Source of the DNA: Gnetum montanum
Taxonomy: Eukaryota; Streptophyta; Gnetopsida; Gnetales; Gnetaceae
Length of the DNA stretch: 64,000 nucleotides
Assembly: GCA_015680685.1 (NCBI GenBank)
Contig: MNCI01027477.1
Coordinates: 114,012 to 178,011 of the forward strand
Direction: 5' to 3'
The notes beneath the pieces were generated by a model, which saw only the letters and a program-made list of their open reading frames with translations, was not told the origin of the DNA and did no database searches. The translations under genes and the position numbers were made by a program. The number at the start of each line of letters is the position of its first letter. Position 1 is the stretch's first letter. Shown in pieces: positions 1 through 12,045 of this stretch.

Positions 1-75
1 CGTCGACGGGGCCACATCAATGTGGCCAAATATATGTAGCCTAATATATGTAGCCTAGTTGACGCATCGACTAAT
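1..75 (-). mobile_element. Host Athila-like element: 3' LTR tail (outer part)
   Basis: This stretch aligns base by base with about 59004-59078, inside the host element's other LTR, with many C/T and G/A differences. It shares the CGTCGACGGGG start, the GGCC and GTATAC-derived segments, and the GACGCATC(G/A)ACTAAT end. The LTR is cut after CTAAT by element 1 and resumes at 14172-14183, ending in TTCATCA. Only about 87 bp of this LTR are in the window; the rest lies to the left. Confidence 0.8.
71..75. repeat. Target-site duplication CTAAT (left)
   Basis: CTAAT directly precedes the TG of element 1's left LTR and is repeated exactly at 14167-14171 after the CA of its right LTR. The uninterrupted site is visible at 59074-59078 in the host's other LTR, where CTAAT occurs once. 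Confidence 0.93.
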
Positions 76-1881
76 TGTAGCGACCAAAAATGTCGATGGC
101 TGGAAATCACCGAGAGGTCATTGGTCGTAACAGTCTTAACCTCAAATTTGCGTGAGGGCCGTGTTGGATAAAATGGAAACAGGGTGCCCTGAATGGTCTG
201 GTCGATCAGACAAGGACTTAGTCGGTGTTAATATAACCTTTTGCAAATGGATAATTTTAAAATGATACTTCTTGCATAAAATGATAACTTTAAATGCAAA
301 AGGGATAAAAAGCAATGTAAAAATGTGGTGACAAGCAGAAAAACAAAGTAAAATGCAGTTAGAAAAATGCACCACTTCAAGATTATGCCTTCACTTTGTC
401 AAGGTGGATACAATTAGTTGTGTGATGCTGGGGGGCGCAGACATCATAAAGGTAACCAAGACGTTTAGAGTAAGACAGCTGTATGCTTGAACGTGGACTC
501 GGGAGTCAACAATGTAAAATGCTATGAGGCTGGTAGGAAAGAGCATAGCAAAATGCTAAACGAGAGTGCCAACTGTTTACAGTGTCAAAAAAGATGTTTA
601 CAATGCTTAGGAATACAATGCTAACTTTTTTCTTGCCAGCTAGCCAATTCACCAACCAGCCGACTGACCTCTGAGCATTGCTCATTAGGGTATTTATAAG
701 GCAAAAGGAACGCAAAAGGTGTAGTTTGGATGCCACGTGTCGTAGGCCCGTGTTGACTTCTCTATGATGCATGGGCGTGCATGAATGTTGGATATGCATG
801 ACCGTTGGACAAGCCTGCCATGCTGTAATTACGAGCCTACGATGTTGTAATTGCGCTGTCAAAACTTGGAGATGTGTGCCAATGGTGTGAACAAGTGAAA
901 TGCATTGATGTAGCATAACTGCTTGCTACGATGTGATATGATTTTGTAGTGTAGCATGTTGGCGTAGTGTAGCATCTTGCTAAGCTATGCAACGTAGCAT
1001 AGCGTAGCCACCAGTTCAAGGTAAAAATTTGCATTGCATCCTGCTACATGTGTCAGAAACCTTTGAAGTGTGTTGGTTGTTTATTTCCTATTTGCTATGC
1101 TATGCTATGCTATGTAGCGTAGCATAGTGTAGCTGTTGGCCTTAGTCAAGAAAACATCACCAATCTGCAAACTTTTCTTTTTACACTACAAAACTTACGA
1201 ACTTGCTGATGCTACCCTTTGATATGCCTTTCGTTATTCCTGTAGAGTTTCTATGCTATGCTACGTTAAGTAGTGTAGCGTAGTGTAGTAGCCAACATGA
1301 CCTACTTTTTGCTAAGTTTTCAGCTTTCTGGTGAAGGGGCCATTGCTAAAGAACTTGGAGCCGAGCAAAGTGACTATTTTTGAAGGTTAGATGTGCTAAC
1401 TTAGTGCAATTGAAAATCACTAAGTAGGCTGAGCCTTCCTGTCTTGCTCTTGCTATGCTATGGTACGCTGCGTAGCGTAGCATTGCATAGCACCTTGTCT
1501 TGCAACAATTTACAGTTGACTGCTTGAACAACTGTCTACCAATAGCGTAGCATTGCATAGCATCTTGTCTTGCAACAATTTATAGTTGACTACTTGAACA
1601 ACTATCTGCCGAAGCCTACTACGCTACATAGCATAGCGTAGCGTAGCAAACTCCTTGACTAGAAAACTTGCCAAACTATTTTGTGCATTTTGAGCACCAC
1701 CGAAAAATCTCTGCATCATTTCTATGTAGGCTGTTAGCTGGACAAATTACCTAGTTAGAAAATTTGCCAAACTATACAGCCTAAACCCTAGAACATCCAT
1801 CTCCTAATGAACTACCATGATGCTGCCTGAATTGTGACGGCCCGGTGAAGCAAGGATGCCCTAAACATTTAGGGTGTTTCA
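76..1881 (-). repeat. Element 1 3' LTR
   Basis: The LTR starts TGTAGCGACC and ends GGTGTTTCA. A minus-strand TATA box (TATAAATA) reads from 698 to 691. U3 (about 700-1881) is full of short palindromes built from GCTACGTAGC, GCTATGC and GCGTAGC, especially at 920-1020, 1090-1135, 1250-1290, 1450-1490 and 1615-1650. A segment at about 1490-1550 is directly repeated at 1545-1605 (tail AGCGTAGCATTGCATAGCA plus flank); the right LTR has one copy, so this duplication arose after insertion or was lost on the right. Confidence 0.9.
691..698 (-). promoter_or_regulatory. TATA box of element 1 3' LTR
   Basis: TATAAATA on the minus strand, with the matching site in the other LTR at 13059-13052. It lies about 1.2 kb from the U3 end, directly downstream of the palindrome-rich U3 in transcription order. 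The assignment rests on sequence and position only. Confidence 0.6.
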
Positions 1882-1947
1882 TTGGCCCGTCTTTGTCAAC
1901 ATCTGGAGGATGGGCCCTAGAGATGTTAACAAAGAATACAAAACACC
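1873..1947 (-). other. Element 1 polypurine tract inside an inverted repeat
   Basis: The PPT (sense AAAGACGGGCC) is just right of the LTR end at about 1882-1895. It is enclosed by paired arms: GGTGTTT (1873-1879) with AAACACC (1941-1947), and TCTTTGT (1890-1896) with ACAAAGA (1929-1935). The outer left arm is the LTR edge itself. The same layout recurs in elements 2 and 3. Confidence 0.7.
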
Positions 1948-3240
1948 ACAAAAAACAAAACGCTAACATTGTTGTGCAGTGATCATCAAGACGTTGCTTA
2001 GCTGTGCTTGAGAGTGTTGCATTGGTTTCTATGGGAAAGAAAAGGCTAAGCAAGGAGGAAGGAGGCTCAGGAAAAGGATAAAGATGAAACTTAGCAAAAT
2101 CCCTTATTAGAGTGCTTGTGAGGGAGTTGTTCGCATTTTTATCTTTACTTTTTTTGACCTTCGACCTCTCGTTGAAACGCTAGGAGATGGTGATCGTGAA
2201 ACAGCTTATATGCCCTTTGCTTTAGGCACATTTTTTGTGCATGAGCTTTTTCTCTCTTACGCTTTTGCCTTTTGCTGTTTCACCGTTTACATTTGCGAAC
2301 AACCTTATTGCAGGATAGGGGTTTCTTTCTGCGGATGAGTTGTGTTACATCCGCATGGAGATTTAACCTACCTACAGATGCTTCCCATGTGACGAGCTGT
2401 GTTACGCACATCATGGACTTTGTGGTTGAGCAAATAGGAGGGCTTAACAAGTGTTGGAAAAGCTTGTAAAAGATGGAAGCGAGTAGGAATTTCGGATGCA
2501 AGGAGTAAGGTAAAGGGAAGGAGCTTATAAGGTAGGATAGGATATGCACTCTAAGGTATCCAAGCTAATCAAGACAATTACTTCGCAACGTTGTAGCATT
2601 TGCTACCGTGGCAAGACGCACCTTCGGCTGCACCCTGCAAACATGACAGAGAGCAAACTAGAAGAAACAACCATGATGCAAAACAAGGGCAAAGGTCCTG
2701 CTTGCTACAGATGTTGTTAAAGCTCTTGGACACCTTTACTGGTGCATGGTGTCCAAAGTAGGAAGGCTAGAAGTAGCCTTGGCAGCATTAGCATGGAGGA
2801 GCTGGCATCAAAAGAGTGGGGAGATGCTGTGAGTGCAAATGCTCTGGAATCCTTGCCAAAGTCATGCATTCTCAGCTCAGCTTTGGGATCAGCTACCAGA
2901 TAGCTAAATGTTGCTTGAGCCCAGACACTGGCAAGGAGCTAGAGGGTAACAATATTATGGTTGGGCCACAATACTGTTGGAACTCCAACAGTAGGCACTG
3001 ACCAAGGAACTACCATCAAAGCGATGGGTCATGATGACGGTAGGTCCAAGGGGTCAATGAAATGTCATACAACATCTCTAAGGGATCAGCAAGATGCCAG
3101 GAGCAGTGGTGTTGCATATGTTCTAGATCATGTTCTCATTGTGTCGTGAACTACATTCTAGAATCGCAACGTCCCACCCCACATCGACATTGTGCACGCT
3201 CGCTTGATGTGTACTTGATGCAGATGCATGCTGGGGACAT
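1948..3240 (-). other. Element 1 3' untranslated region, no gene seen
   Basis: About 1.3 kb between the PPT hairpin and the post-pol hairpin array. No reading frame here matches a known retrotransposon domain. In sense orientation a pyrimidine-poor acceptor-like site (ATGTTTGCAG then GG) falls near 2634; elements 2 and 3 have a clearer TTTGCAG-GATGATG acceptor in the equivalent region. Confidence 0.5.
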
Positions 3241-3249
3241 CTCGCAAAC

Positions 3250-3560
3250 CCAGTTTAAGGTCCTAGTAGACAATGTGTTGGTTTAAGGTCCCAACAGACC
3301 ATATGTGCTAGTTTAACATCATAGCAAATGTGTCATCCTAGTTTTACATCGTAGTAGATGAGTTGTGCCAGTTTATAGTCATAGAGAAGTAGTTGTGCTA
3401 GTTTATAGTCATAGCAGACATCCTATTCTAGTTTTACATCATGGAAGACGATTTGTGCCAGTTTTATGTCATAACAGACATTGGTGAAGCTGTGCGAGTT
3501 TAATGTCATAGCAAACATTTTCTTACCTTTTCCATTTTTACGTCATATAGGACGTTTGCC
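3250..3560 (-). repeat. Post-pol covarying hairpin array of element 1
   Basis: Eight to ten units of about 30-38 bp. Read on the plus strand each is (C/G)(T/C)AGTTTAA or AGTTTTA followed by a four- to five-base arm, six loop bases and the complementary arm. Clear examples are GGTC/GACC near 3286-3299, CATC/GATG near 3346-3358, ATGTC/GACAT near 3466-3481, and ACGTC/GACGT at 3540-3555. In the element's sense strand the hairpin is followed by WTAAACTAG. Some arms have single G-to-A mismatches. Confidence 0.8.
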
Positions 3561-6500
3561 CATCTGCTCAATGAGCTTAGATGTAGTACGGCTTGAGGTA
3601 CAAGTGGTTCATCGGGTTTGCGAACTCGTTTCTGTCCATGCTACTAGCTTGAAGGCTCCATTCTCAAAGGCTTTAGTGACCATGTATGGGCCTTCCCAAT
3701 TAGCTAAAAATTTTCTCACATGCTCACAGACAGCCTTGAGGATGAGGTCTCCCTTCTGTATTGGTCGTTGATGTGGGTTTGCATGGTGTTTTTGCCATTG
3801 CTTGCTCCGATAATGCTCTATGCGGCTTAGCGTTTGTGTGTGTTCCTTCTCTATTGAGTCGAGGTCAGTAATTCTTGACTCATTGTTCTAGGCTTTGCTC
3901 ATGACATCATATAGGATCATCTAAAGTGACAGTACCTGCAACTCAAGAGGCAACACAACTTTAAATCCATAAATGAGACTATAAGGAGTCTTACTCATCG
4001 CAGTCCTGCATGTCATCCTGTAGGACCTTAGAACATAGAGGATTTTCTCGTGCCACCACCTCTTGCTATTGCTAAGCATTCAGCAAGTTAATGATGGACT
4101 TATTTGTAGCCTCCGCCTTCCCATTCGCCTGGGGTAATACGGGGAGGAGAATGATTTCCTGATGTCCAAATTGCTACAAAAGGTTTTAGTTTCCGTACTA
4201 CTGAACTATGGTCCATTATCGGTTACAATAGTCATCAAAAGCCCAAACCTTGTCACGATGTTGTCCAGGATGAAGTGGTAGACTTGCTGAGATGTTGTCT
4301 TCCTCAGGGAGATAGGTTCCACCCACTTAGTAAAATACTCAATGATGGTGATGATGAAGCTATGCCCTATGGAGTACTTAGGCGTGATAGGTCCTATGAG
4401 GTCTAGTCCCAATCATTGGAAAGGCCATGTGATCTACGTTGGGTGCAACTCTATAGGTGAGACGTGTATGAGATTTTCATATCTCTGGCATGTGTCACAC
4501 GTCCAAACTTTTGATAGGCAGTCACGCTCCATATGGGGCTAATAGTACCCTAGGCATTTGATTTTCACAACCATAGCCCTAGGTGCTATGTGTCCACCAC
4601 AGAGTACCTCATGTACTTCATTAATCACCTTCCATGCCTTCTCCTCACCCACGCATGCTAGTAATATCCTATCATAGGAATGTTTGCACAGGGCATCATT
4701 TCCCATGAGTGTATATTGTTAGGCATGCTTACGGATCACATCTCTCTGGGTAGATTTCAGTCCGCTTGGGGGTTCACTATGTTGCAAGTAGGCTTTAATG
4801 TTGGTGTACCACTCCTGGGTATCTGTAGCATTGATAGAGGCCACGTGTCTCGTCTAAGTGATAGGCTCAGTACATTTGATAATCGAAGTCAACAAACTTG
4901 CAAACAAGTGTGGTGGAATATTTAGTGCTAGGGTGGCTAAGGTGTCTGCTACGGTGTTCTCGTTGCATGGCATATGTTGCACATCCGTAGTTGTAAACTG
5001 TTTGAGTAGGATTTTTTCTAGGTCACAATAGGGTTGCAGATGTGTAGCTTTGTAGACATAGACCTCGGTGATTTGATTCACAACTAGTTGTAAATCACCG
5101 TGAATCACCAGGTGTTGTATGTGTAGTGTTTGGGTAGTTAAGAAGCCTCTGAGTAGCCCCTCATACTCTGCCACATTGTTGGTGTAGGGAAACACAAAAC
5201 GATAAGAAAATGGGTGCATTTCGCCAGAGGGGAACATAATGATAGTAGGTGCACTACCTCCTTGCGCGGTTGAGGCACCGTCGAAATGTAAAGTAGCTTC
5301 TAGGTGCGATGGGATGACGTTGATAGTGCCAACATGCTTATTTGGGAATTCGGGATCTATGGTTGCCTGGTCGTCGATGGGTGAGGCTGTAAGTTGGGTC
5401 GCTATGGCTTGACCCTTCATTAATGATTGGCTCATATAGTGTAAGTCAAACTCCATGGTTATTGCTTTCCATCAGGCTATCCTACTACTTTCATACAGGT
5501 TGTTAGTGATAGCCTAGAGTATGTTGCTTTTGCAAATAATGTTAATTGTATTGCGAAACAAGTAATGCCTCCACTTTTTTAACGCAAATACCAAGGTAAG
5601 GCAATTCCTCTCTACTTCATTGTATTTCACCTCATACACTATTAATGCATGACTCAGATAATACACTGGTATCTCAGATCTGTTGTCTCGTTTCTGACAT
5701 AACAGTGCTGTGATACATGTGTTAGAGGTGGCAAGGTAGATGAAGAAAGGCTTATCCCTCTATGGTGGATGCATAGTTGGGAGGTGCAAAAGCTCTTTCT
5801 TCAAGTCATAGAAGGCTTATTGACATTGATTGTTCCATTCAAAGTTAACCCCTTTCTTTAGAAGATGTTGCATGGGGTGTAACTTGTCAGTCAACTTTTC
5901 TATAAACCTTCGAATGAACTGTACCCTACCTTGCAACCCACACAATTCTTTAAGGTTTGTAGGAGGGGCCAAGTTGATGATGGCCTTAACTTTGTCAAGG
6001 TCCATCCATATCCCATCCTCCGATACTACAAACCCTAACATGTGTCTGGTTTTTACCCCAAAGACACACTTCTTAGGATTAAGGAAAAAATCATGCATTT
6101 GACAACACTTGAGGACTACCCCTAGATCACGTGGGTGATCAGCAACTTCTTTAGACTTGACCGCTATATCATCCATGTAGTCGTTTAGCATTTCTAGGAT
6201 GTAGTCACTGAAGATGTAATTCATGGCTCACTGGTAGGTTGCCCCGATGTTCTTGAGCCCAAAAGACATCATGGTGTAACAAAAGGTACCCCATGGGGTT
6301 ATGAAGGTTGTTGTTAGCTAATGCTCTAGGTTAATGCGAATTTGGTTGTAACCGGAGAAACCATCCATGAAGGATAACAGAGCATGACTAGCCATACTAT
6401 CGATGAGTTGATCGATGCTTGGAAGTGGAAAATTGTCTTTGATCGTTGCCTTGTTCAGATCCCGAAAGTCTATACAGATTCGTATTCCTCCCGTTTTCCT

Positions 6501-7040
6501 AGAAACCACAACGATGTTGGACACCCATTCCGAGTAATCAACTGCACAGATGAAACCAGCTTGGTATAACTTGGTGATTTCATCTCTTATGGCTAGTGCA
6601 ATTTCTAGTTTAACCTTACGTGCCTTCTGCTTAACTACCTTCATGTGTGGGTCTAGGACAATGTTGTGTTGTATCAGCCTCGGATCTAAACTCAGCATGT
6701 TGCTATATGACCAAATGAAAACTTTAATGTTGCCTTACAGAATCTTGGCTACATCTATGTGCATTTGCGCATCTAGGAGGGAGCTAAGTTTTAACGTTTT
6801 TACTTCCTCCTTGGACGTGGTCATAGGCGTCTCGATGAGAGGGTCCTCAGTTACATCCTTGGCCTCTAAATCTAGGGTTCGGACCAGATGCTTGGGCTAG
6901 TCTGGGGATGTTTCTAAGGACACTATGGTGCTAGCTGTGGTTGATTCCCAGTTGATCAGGTCTGGGTTCAATTGTCTTGCGAGCTTACCATGTGGACTGG
7001 CTAAAGCTAAAGGCGTGGAGAGATTGCGATGGATTTCCAT
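3545..7040 (-). pseudogene. pol: Element 1 pol: RT - RNase H - second RNase H - integrase (broken)
   Basis: One minus-strand frame can be followed from an ATG near 7040 to about 3545, broken by scattered stops. In order it shows an N-terminal region, RT with FICAVDYSEWVSN and LSFMDGFSGYNQI (about 6560-6330) and an intact YMDD in LNDYMDDIAVKS (about 6180), RNase H with connection (about 5850-5480), then a second RNase H (5456-4854) with HFDGAS, EYEGLLRG, GDLQLV and NTVADTLATL. The integrase core follows with LDLIGPI and VTDNGP (about 4412-4206); its catalytic-Glu region is frameshift-damaged. A C-terminal region with NWEGPYMV lies near 3690. It would have copied and integrated the element. Inactive now. 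Confidence 0.88.
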
Positions 7041-7149
7041 TTTTTGCTCAACTTTCCAAAATGAGACGAAAGACTAGTTAAGAGGCACCTATTGGTAGTA
7101 ATTATGTATAAGGAAAATTTGAAAAAAAAATAATGAGGTGTAACTAGCA

Positions 7150-8145
7150 AAGTATGATATGAAGATTAAAATTTGCCAGTTTAAAGTCATGGAAAACTGC
7201 TAAGGCATGGAGATGTTGAACTGCTAAAAGAAAAAATGTAAAACTATTGATGTGAGAACGCGAAACTACTAAAAAATGCAAAACTACCGATGCAAAAATG
7301 TGAAACTGTTAGTTTAACGTCATTGCAGACTACGAACGTGTAATGGATCGAAACTGCTAGTTTAAGGTCTTTTCGGACCATTAACTAGAGTGAACTGCTA
7401 CGCTAGGAATGCTAGTTTAAGGTCTTTTCAGACTATTAACTAGAGCAAACTGCTACACTAGGAATGCTAGTTTAAGGTCTTTTCAGACAGCTAAAGTTAC
7501 AACTACACTGGGGTTGCTAGTTTAAGGTCTTTTTAGACCGCTAAAGTCACCGCTACACTAAGACTGCAAGTTTAAGGTCCTTCAGAACCACTAAAGTCGT
7601 AGCTACACTAAGACTACTAGTTTAAGGTCTTTCCGGACCGCTAACATTGCAGCTATGCTAAGACTACTAGATTAAGGTCTTTTCGAACTGCTGCTAGTTT
7701 TAGGCCATTTCAGGCCATTGCTAGTTTTAGGTCATTTCGGGCCATAGCGTAGCTAGTTTTAGGCCATTTTGGGCCATAGCGTAGCATAGTTTTAGGCCAT
7801 TTCAGGCCATCACTAGTTTTAGGCCATTTTAGGCCGCTACTAGTTTTAAGCCATTTCGGGCCATAGCGTAGCATAGTCTTAGGCCATTCTGGGCCCTTGC
7901 TAGTTTTAGGCCATTTTGGGCTGCTGCTAGTTTTAGGCCATTTCGGGCCATAGCGTAACATAGTTTTAGGTCATTTTGGGCCATCACTAGTTTTAGGTCA
8001 TTTTGGGCCGCTGCTAGTTTTAGGCCATTTTAGGATATTGCTAGTTTTAGACTATTTTGGGCCATAGCGTAGCATAGTTTTAGGCCATTCCAAGCCCCTG
8101 TAACTATAGCATAGTTTTAGGCCATTTTGGGCCATAGGATGTTAA
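7150..8145 (-). repeat. PR-RT spacer with long hairpin array of element 1
   Basis: About two dozen tandem units between protease and RT. The part nearer RT (7310-7690) uses GGTC-N6-GACC arms, for example 7366-7369 with 7376-7379. The part nearer protease (7690-8140) uses GGCC-N6-GGCC arms, often followed by the AGCGTAGCATAG motif that also fills this element's U3. Each unit carries CTAGTTTA(A) or CTAGTTTTA on the plus strand before the arm. Known Ogre elements have an intron between protease and RT, so this may be intronic; that is inference. No coding domain is seen. Confidence 0.8.
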
Positions 8146-8439
8146 AGGGATGATATCAAAATGATGTGAAGAAAAAGGGCGATAAATGTACAAGGGATGG
8201 CAATTGAGCAAAAAGCAATGGGGTTGCTACGCTATGCGTAGCTACTTCTTGATCCATCATGGGTTGAGTAGAATGTAAGGTCAAGGCGCTCTACTAGGGC
8301 CTTCATTTACATCATTGTCCCTCGCTTGGAAGGGCAACTCAACCCATGCGCTTTCATTTTTGAAACCTGCTTGCTGAGCTGATTCCCCTGCTAGATGGTT
8401 AGTGCATGCGTAAGCAAGCGCTTCATTCTCAAAGGCTAC

Positions 8440-9115
8440 GACCTCTGAGCCCTGCTCCATGTCTACGTTATTGATAGCTTATGCCGCTACCTCGTCATCA
8501 TGGATCACCACCTCCCTCCCTACATATGGTAGGTGAATTTCCTAGTGAATGGGCAAAGAGACAGCCCTAAGTTTTGCTAACCATGATCTCCCCAAGATTA
8601 TGTTAAACCTAGGCATCTCCTCAACCACGATGAACGTTGCATTCGTGGGGAATTGATCCCCTGCCACAAAGTCTATGTGGATCATGCCCTTCACCATGAC
8701 CCGTGCCCCATTGAATGACCTCAAGCATGACTTCATTGTGGGTTTGATCTAGTCGACCAAGCCCAACTTGTCCACAATAGGGAAGGGGATGACATTTGTG
8801 GCATCTCCATCATCAATGTGTATCCTTTGGATCTTGTGTTGACCGACCCAAATTATGATGAACAGGGGTGCTGTAGTCACCTAGCCTCTTTCAGAATCTT
8901 TCCTAATGGAGTCATCGCAGAAAGTTAGTTGAGACGGTTCTAGCTCTACAGGCATGGAGGAAAGAATGATCGAATGAATTTCTTCCTCTTCTGCTAGCAT
9001 GTCCTCGTCAACCAGAATCACCATCAACATGCAGATTAGAGCCTCATGGTGTGGGACGAACATCATGATTAGGTCGTACAAGCTCAATGTAGTGTTCTTT
9101 TGTTTTAGAGCTTGC
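8440..9115 (-). pseudogene. Element 1 retropepsin-like protease (broken)
   Basis: Minus-strand reading gives MSLYDLIMM upstream, then the aspartic protease active-site region IDDGDATNVI (near 8800), KSCLRSFNGARV, and the C-terminal ILGRSWLAKLRAV (near 8600). The protease would process Gag-Pol. It lies in a different frame from the gag part above 9786 and has stops before and after the active site. The DDG-A triad is the form shared with elements 2 and 3, whereas many Ty3 proteases have DSG or DTG. Confidence 0.75.
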
Positions 9116-9785
9116 TTGACCTAAGTGAGGGCATCCAAGAGGTCCTGGAAACCCCCCTGTTTACCACCTTCCTCCTCTTCTATTCGTCCCAGAAGACAAA
9201 TCTCCCGAGGAGGGGAGATTTTGGATCTGGGTTCAGATAATTTTTGGCAAGGCGGCACGGACTATGTGGTTGTAGCAATGTCCCTCTTTGGTGACGAGGG
9301 TGTAGACGTAGGGGGTGAAGACATAGGCTTGGAAACACCTAGGGCAGTACTTCCCCTCGACGTCTTGCCTGCAAAACACACTTCTCACTTTTTAGGACAA
9401 GAAGGTTGTTCAACTGTCTTGCACGGGATGGGAGCTATTGAAGGAGTTAGCCCCCTGATGACAAACAGGGCTAACAGTGTCAATGAGCGGGGTGGCATGG
9501 TTTTGCTAACAGGTGACGTGGGGTGGATGCTTAGGAAGGAACCCTCAGGAAAAATGGTTGCTATGAGCTTTGGCCAGCCGTTGGTGATGCTGGTGCACTA
9601 CACTAAGGCAAACGAACCACGAACGGCTACTGGGATGGCCTAGGATCACTATTAATGCCAATGGTGTTGATAACATAACCAGTGTTGTTAGTGTTGAGGG
9701 GGTCAGTGTAGATGTGCAGAGATTGATTCTCAGGGCATGCTAGGTTACTTTTGTCCAACACCAGTTTTCCCTGATTAATCATCCA
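9116..9785 (-). pseudogene. Element 1 Gag-protease linker (broken)
   Basis: Stops and frame changes run throughout. Minus-strand fragments PFVVRLP (near 9610) and PFFLRVPS (near 9550) match the repeated PF(V/I)(V/I)xVP motif that marks the linker in elements 2 and 3. The 172-residue plus-strand reading over this region is a shadow. Confidence 0.5.
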
Positions 9786-12045
9786 TTAGATGTCATCCTT
9801 CAACGCCAAACAGTAATCCGTGTTGTGACCACATTGTTGGTGGTAGTCATAAAACCTATCTAGCCTGAAACCCTTAGGAACTGGAGGCTCATTGGGCAAG
9901 GCCAAAGAGGGGTTCCTAAGGAGCTCGCAGTAGCACTGATGTCTCTTGATCCCTTCTTCCAACATCTGCTTGTGTTGGATGTGCCCCACTGCCAGTAGCT
10001 GCTTCAGAAATTCTGAAGGCTTGATAGGTAGTGGGGTGTACTTTGAGTGATCTTTATGCTCAAAGCTTGGTTTGGGTTGCACAGATGTCTCGGGTGTAGG
10101 TATGAGAGGTTGCGACACATTGCTCTGCTTGGGTACGGGGTTAGCTACGAGTGCGGCCAATTTCTTGTTGTTCTTGTTACCGTTGTTATTAGGTTTGGGC
10201 TTGGCCTCGGTTGCCATAGTGGCCACTGTGGCTATTGGGGCCTTACCCTTGTCCTTTTTTATGAAGGTTTTTTTGTAGGTAATATAGGCCGGGTCTTTGC
10301 TCACCTTGGCCACATCCTGTATACTCTTAGTTTGAGTGAAGGCTTGACTAAGAGTGCAAAGAGCAAGGTAGTATAGTTTAGACTTGATGAAGTCATTCAC
10401 TACGCCCTTAAAGACGGCCAGTAGGTGGGCCTCTGTGATGAGCTCGTGAATTTCATTAAGGGTTGCACTCCAACGTTGGGTGAACTTTTGGACCGGCTCT
10501 AGAGGATCCTACTTCATGCTCATCAACTGATCTAGCATGATTTATAGCCTCAAGTTATACTTGAAGCACGTCACAAACTGGGTCAGAAGCTCCTCCAGAG
10601 TTGAAATGGAAGAGCATGGTAGGGCATGGTACCAATCCAAGGCTTTCCCAACTAGAGACATAGCAAAGACATGGATAATCGTGTGCGGACATTGTTGCAG
10701 AAAAAGGGATTTAGACCTAAAGGTAACAAGATGTGCGTTGGGATCTCCCTCCCTGTTGTACTTCGTGAAGTGTGGGAGGGACATCCTTGTGGGTAGCGTC
10801 AATGTTTGGGATGGCAGGGCTGATGGGGTCGTCCTGGTAGAAGTCCATGACTTGTACCGTGTCAGACCCAATAGCCATAAGGCGTTTTATTTTCTCAGTA
10901 AGGGTCTAGATAAGTTGGAATACTTGGTCCAAACCCTGGGATGACGTAGAAGGTTGGGAAACTGTTGGGGTAGCTCCCATCTATGGGATGGCAGGGGTAG
11001 CAGCATGACCCATCGACGGTACCATTGGGGTGGCCCCCGTGGATGGTACTACATATGCTATCCACCACCAGGCAGGTGATGTTGTTAGGGCAACAACCGT
11101 GGCTTGGGCTACGGGATAGACTATTTGAGTAGCCAGCAAGATAGACCATAGCCCCTCGCTGGGTTGTGCTATTTGCAGGATTTGGTAGGTCTGTTGACGA
11201 ATGTGGTGTGACATCTGCGATGGTAACATAGCAGGGGGAGCAATGAATGGGGTCGACTAAGTGGATAGACCTGGGTCCATTGCTGATGGTGGGATAGGTG
11301 TAAATGTGAGAATGAAGGTGGAAGCTGCGTACGGCTATGAAGTCAGTACGGTGTGCACATGTGGTAGGGTAGCCATGATTGGCATGTGATGTGCTACAAG
11401 AATGGACTGATGAACGGTTTGTAGAGGAATAGTTAAAAACAAAACAAGGAAAAAGGGGCATTCATACACCAAGGAGTTGACATGGCTACCCATTGTAGAT
11501 GTAATTTCGGGTTGCAAAAGCATAGGTGTGATCACAAAGGAAGTGGTGACGAACAATGGGTTGGTCCAGAAGGAATGGGTAGGAGGGATGGTAACGGGGT
11601 TGGTTTGACCTCCCCTATCAGATTGGGAATCAAGTTCCTCCTATCCGTTTTGGAAGGCATCCTCATGGATAGACGCCATGTCCTATTGCTTCCTAAGTCT
11701 TACCAACTAGATAAGCTAGTCTAGAAGCCATTGATTCATCTGTGTCAAAGGTATGGAAGCACTGGGAGTGGGAAAAAATTCGTTCCGATCGTAGTAAGAA
11801 AACTTGAAGCTACATTTTTCTTTGAGTTTGTGCACATCCAAGGGCAAGTTTTCCTACACCTTTGCACAGACGAAGTTATAGCATTCATGTTGCTGGGCCA
11901 AGCCCTCAGGCCCCCGATTTTGGATGCTGAGGGATTGACATGTTTCTAGTATCAGGTTGAGTGGTTGTTCAGCACCTGTGATGCCTTGAACTGTGAAGGG
12001 AACCTCAACGTTGAAGGTGTTAGCAACAGTGCTCAAGGAAGCCAT
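9786..12045 (-). pseudogene. gag: Element 1 gag (broken by frameshift and stops)
   Basis: The likely start is the ATG at 12045 (MASLSTVANTF). The N-terminal third (to about 10980) is in one frame, with GLAQQHECYNFVCAKV matching the QDQYNFICNKI region of element 2. After a frameshift the core Gag domain is at 10871-10540, with FTKYNREGDPNAHLVTF, KALDWYHALP and FVTCFKYNL, and continues to 9786. It ends in a zinc-knuckle-like CCHC variant, DYHQQCGHNTDYC, whose first Cys position reads Tyr. It would form the virus-like particle. The product is closest to element 2 Gag among sequences in this window. Confidence 0.85.

Noticed and set aside
7150-8145. CRISPR-like array of short repeats and spacers
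   Set aside because: This is plant nuclear DNA inside a retrotransposon. The units have variable length, the repeat itself varies in its stem arms and there is no cas context.
9125-9643. 172-residue plus-strand ORF
   Set aside because: It overlaps the minus-strand Gag-protease linker, which carries recognisable PFVVRLP motifs; there is no domain on the plus strand.
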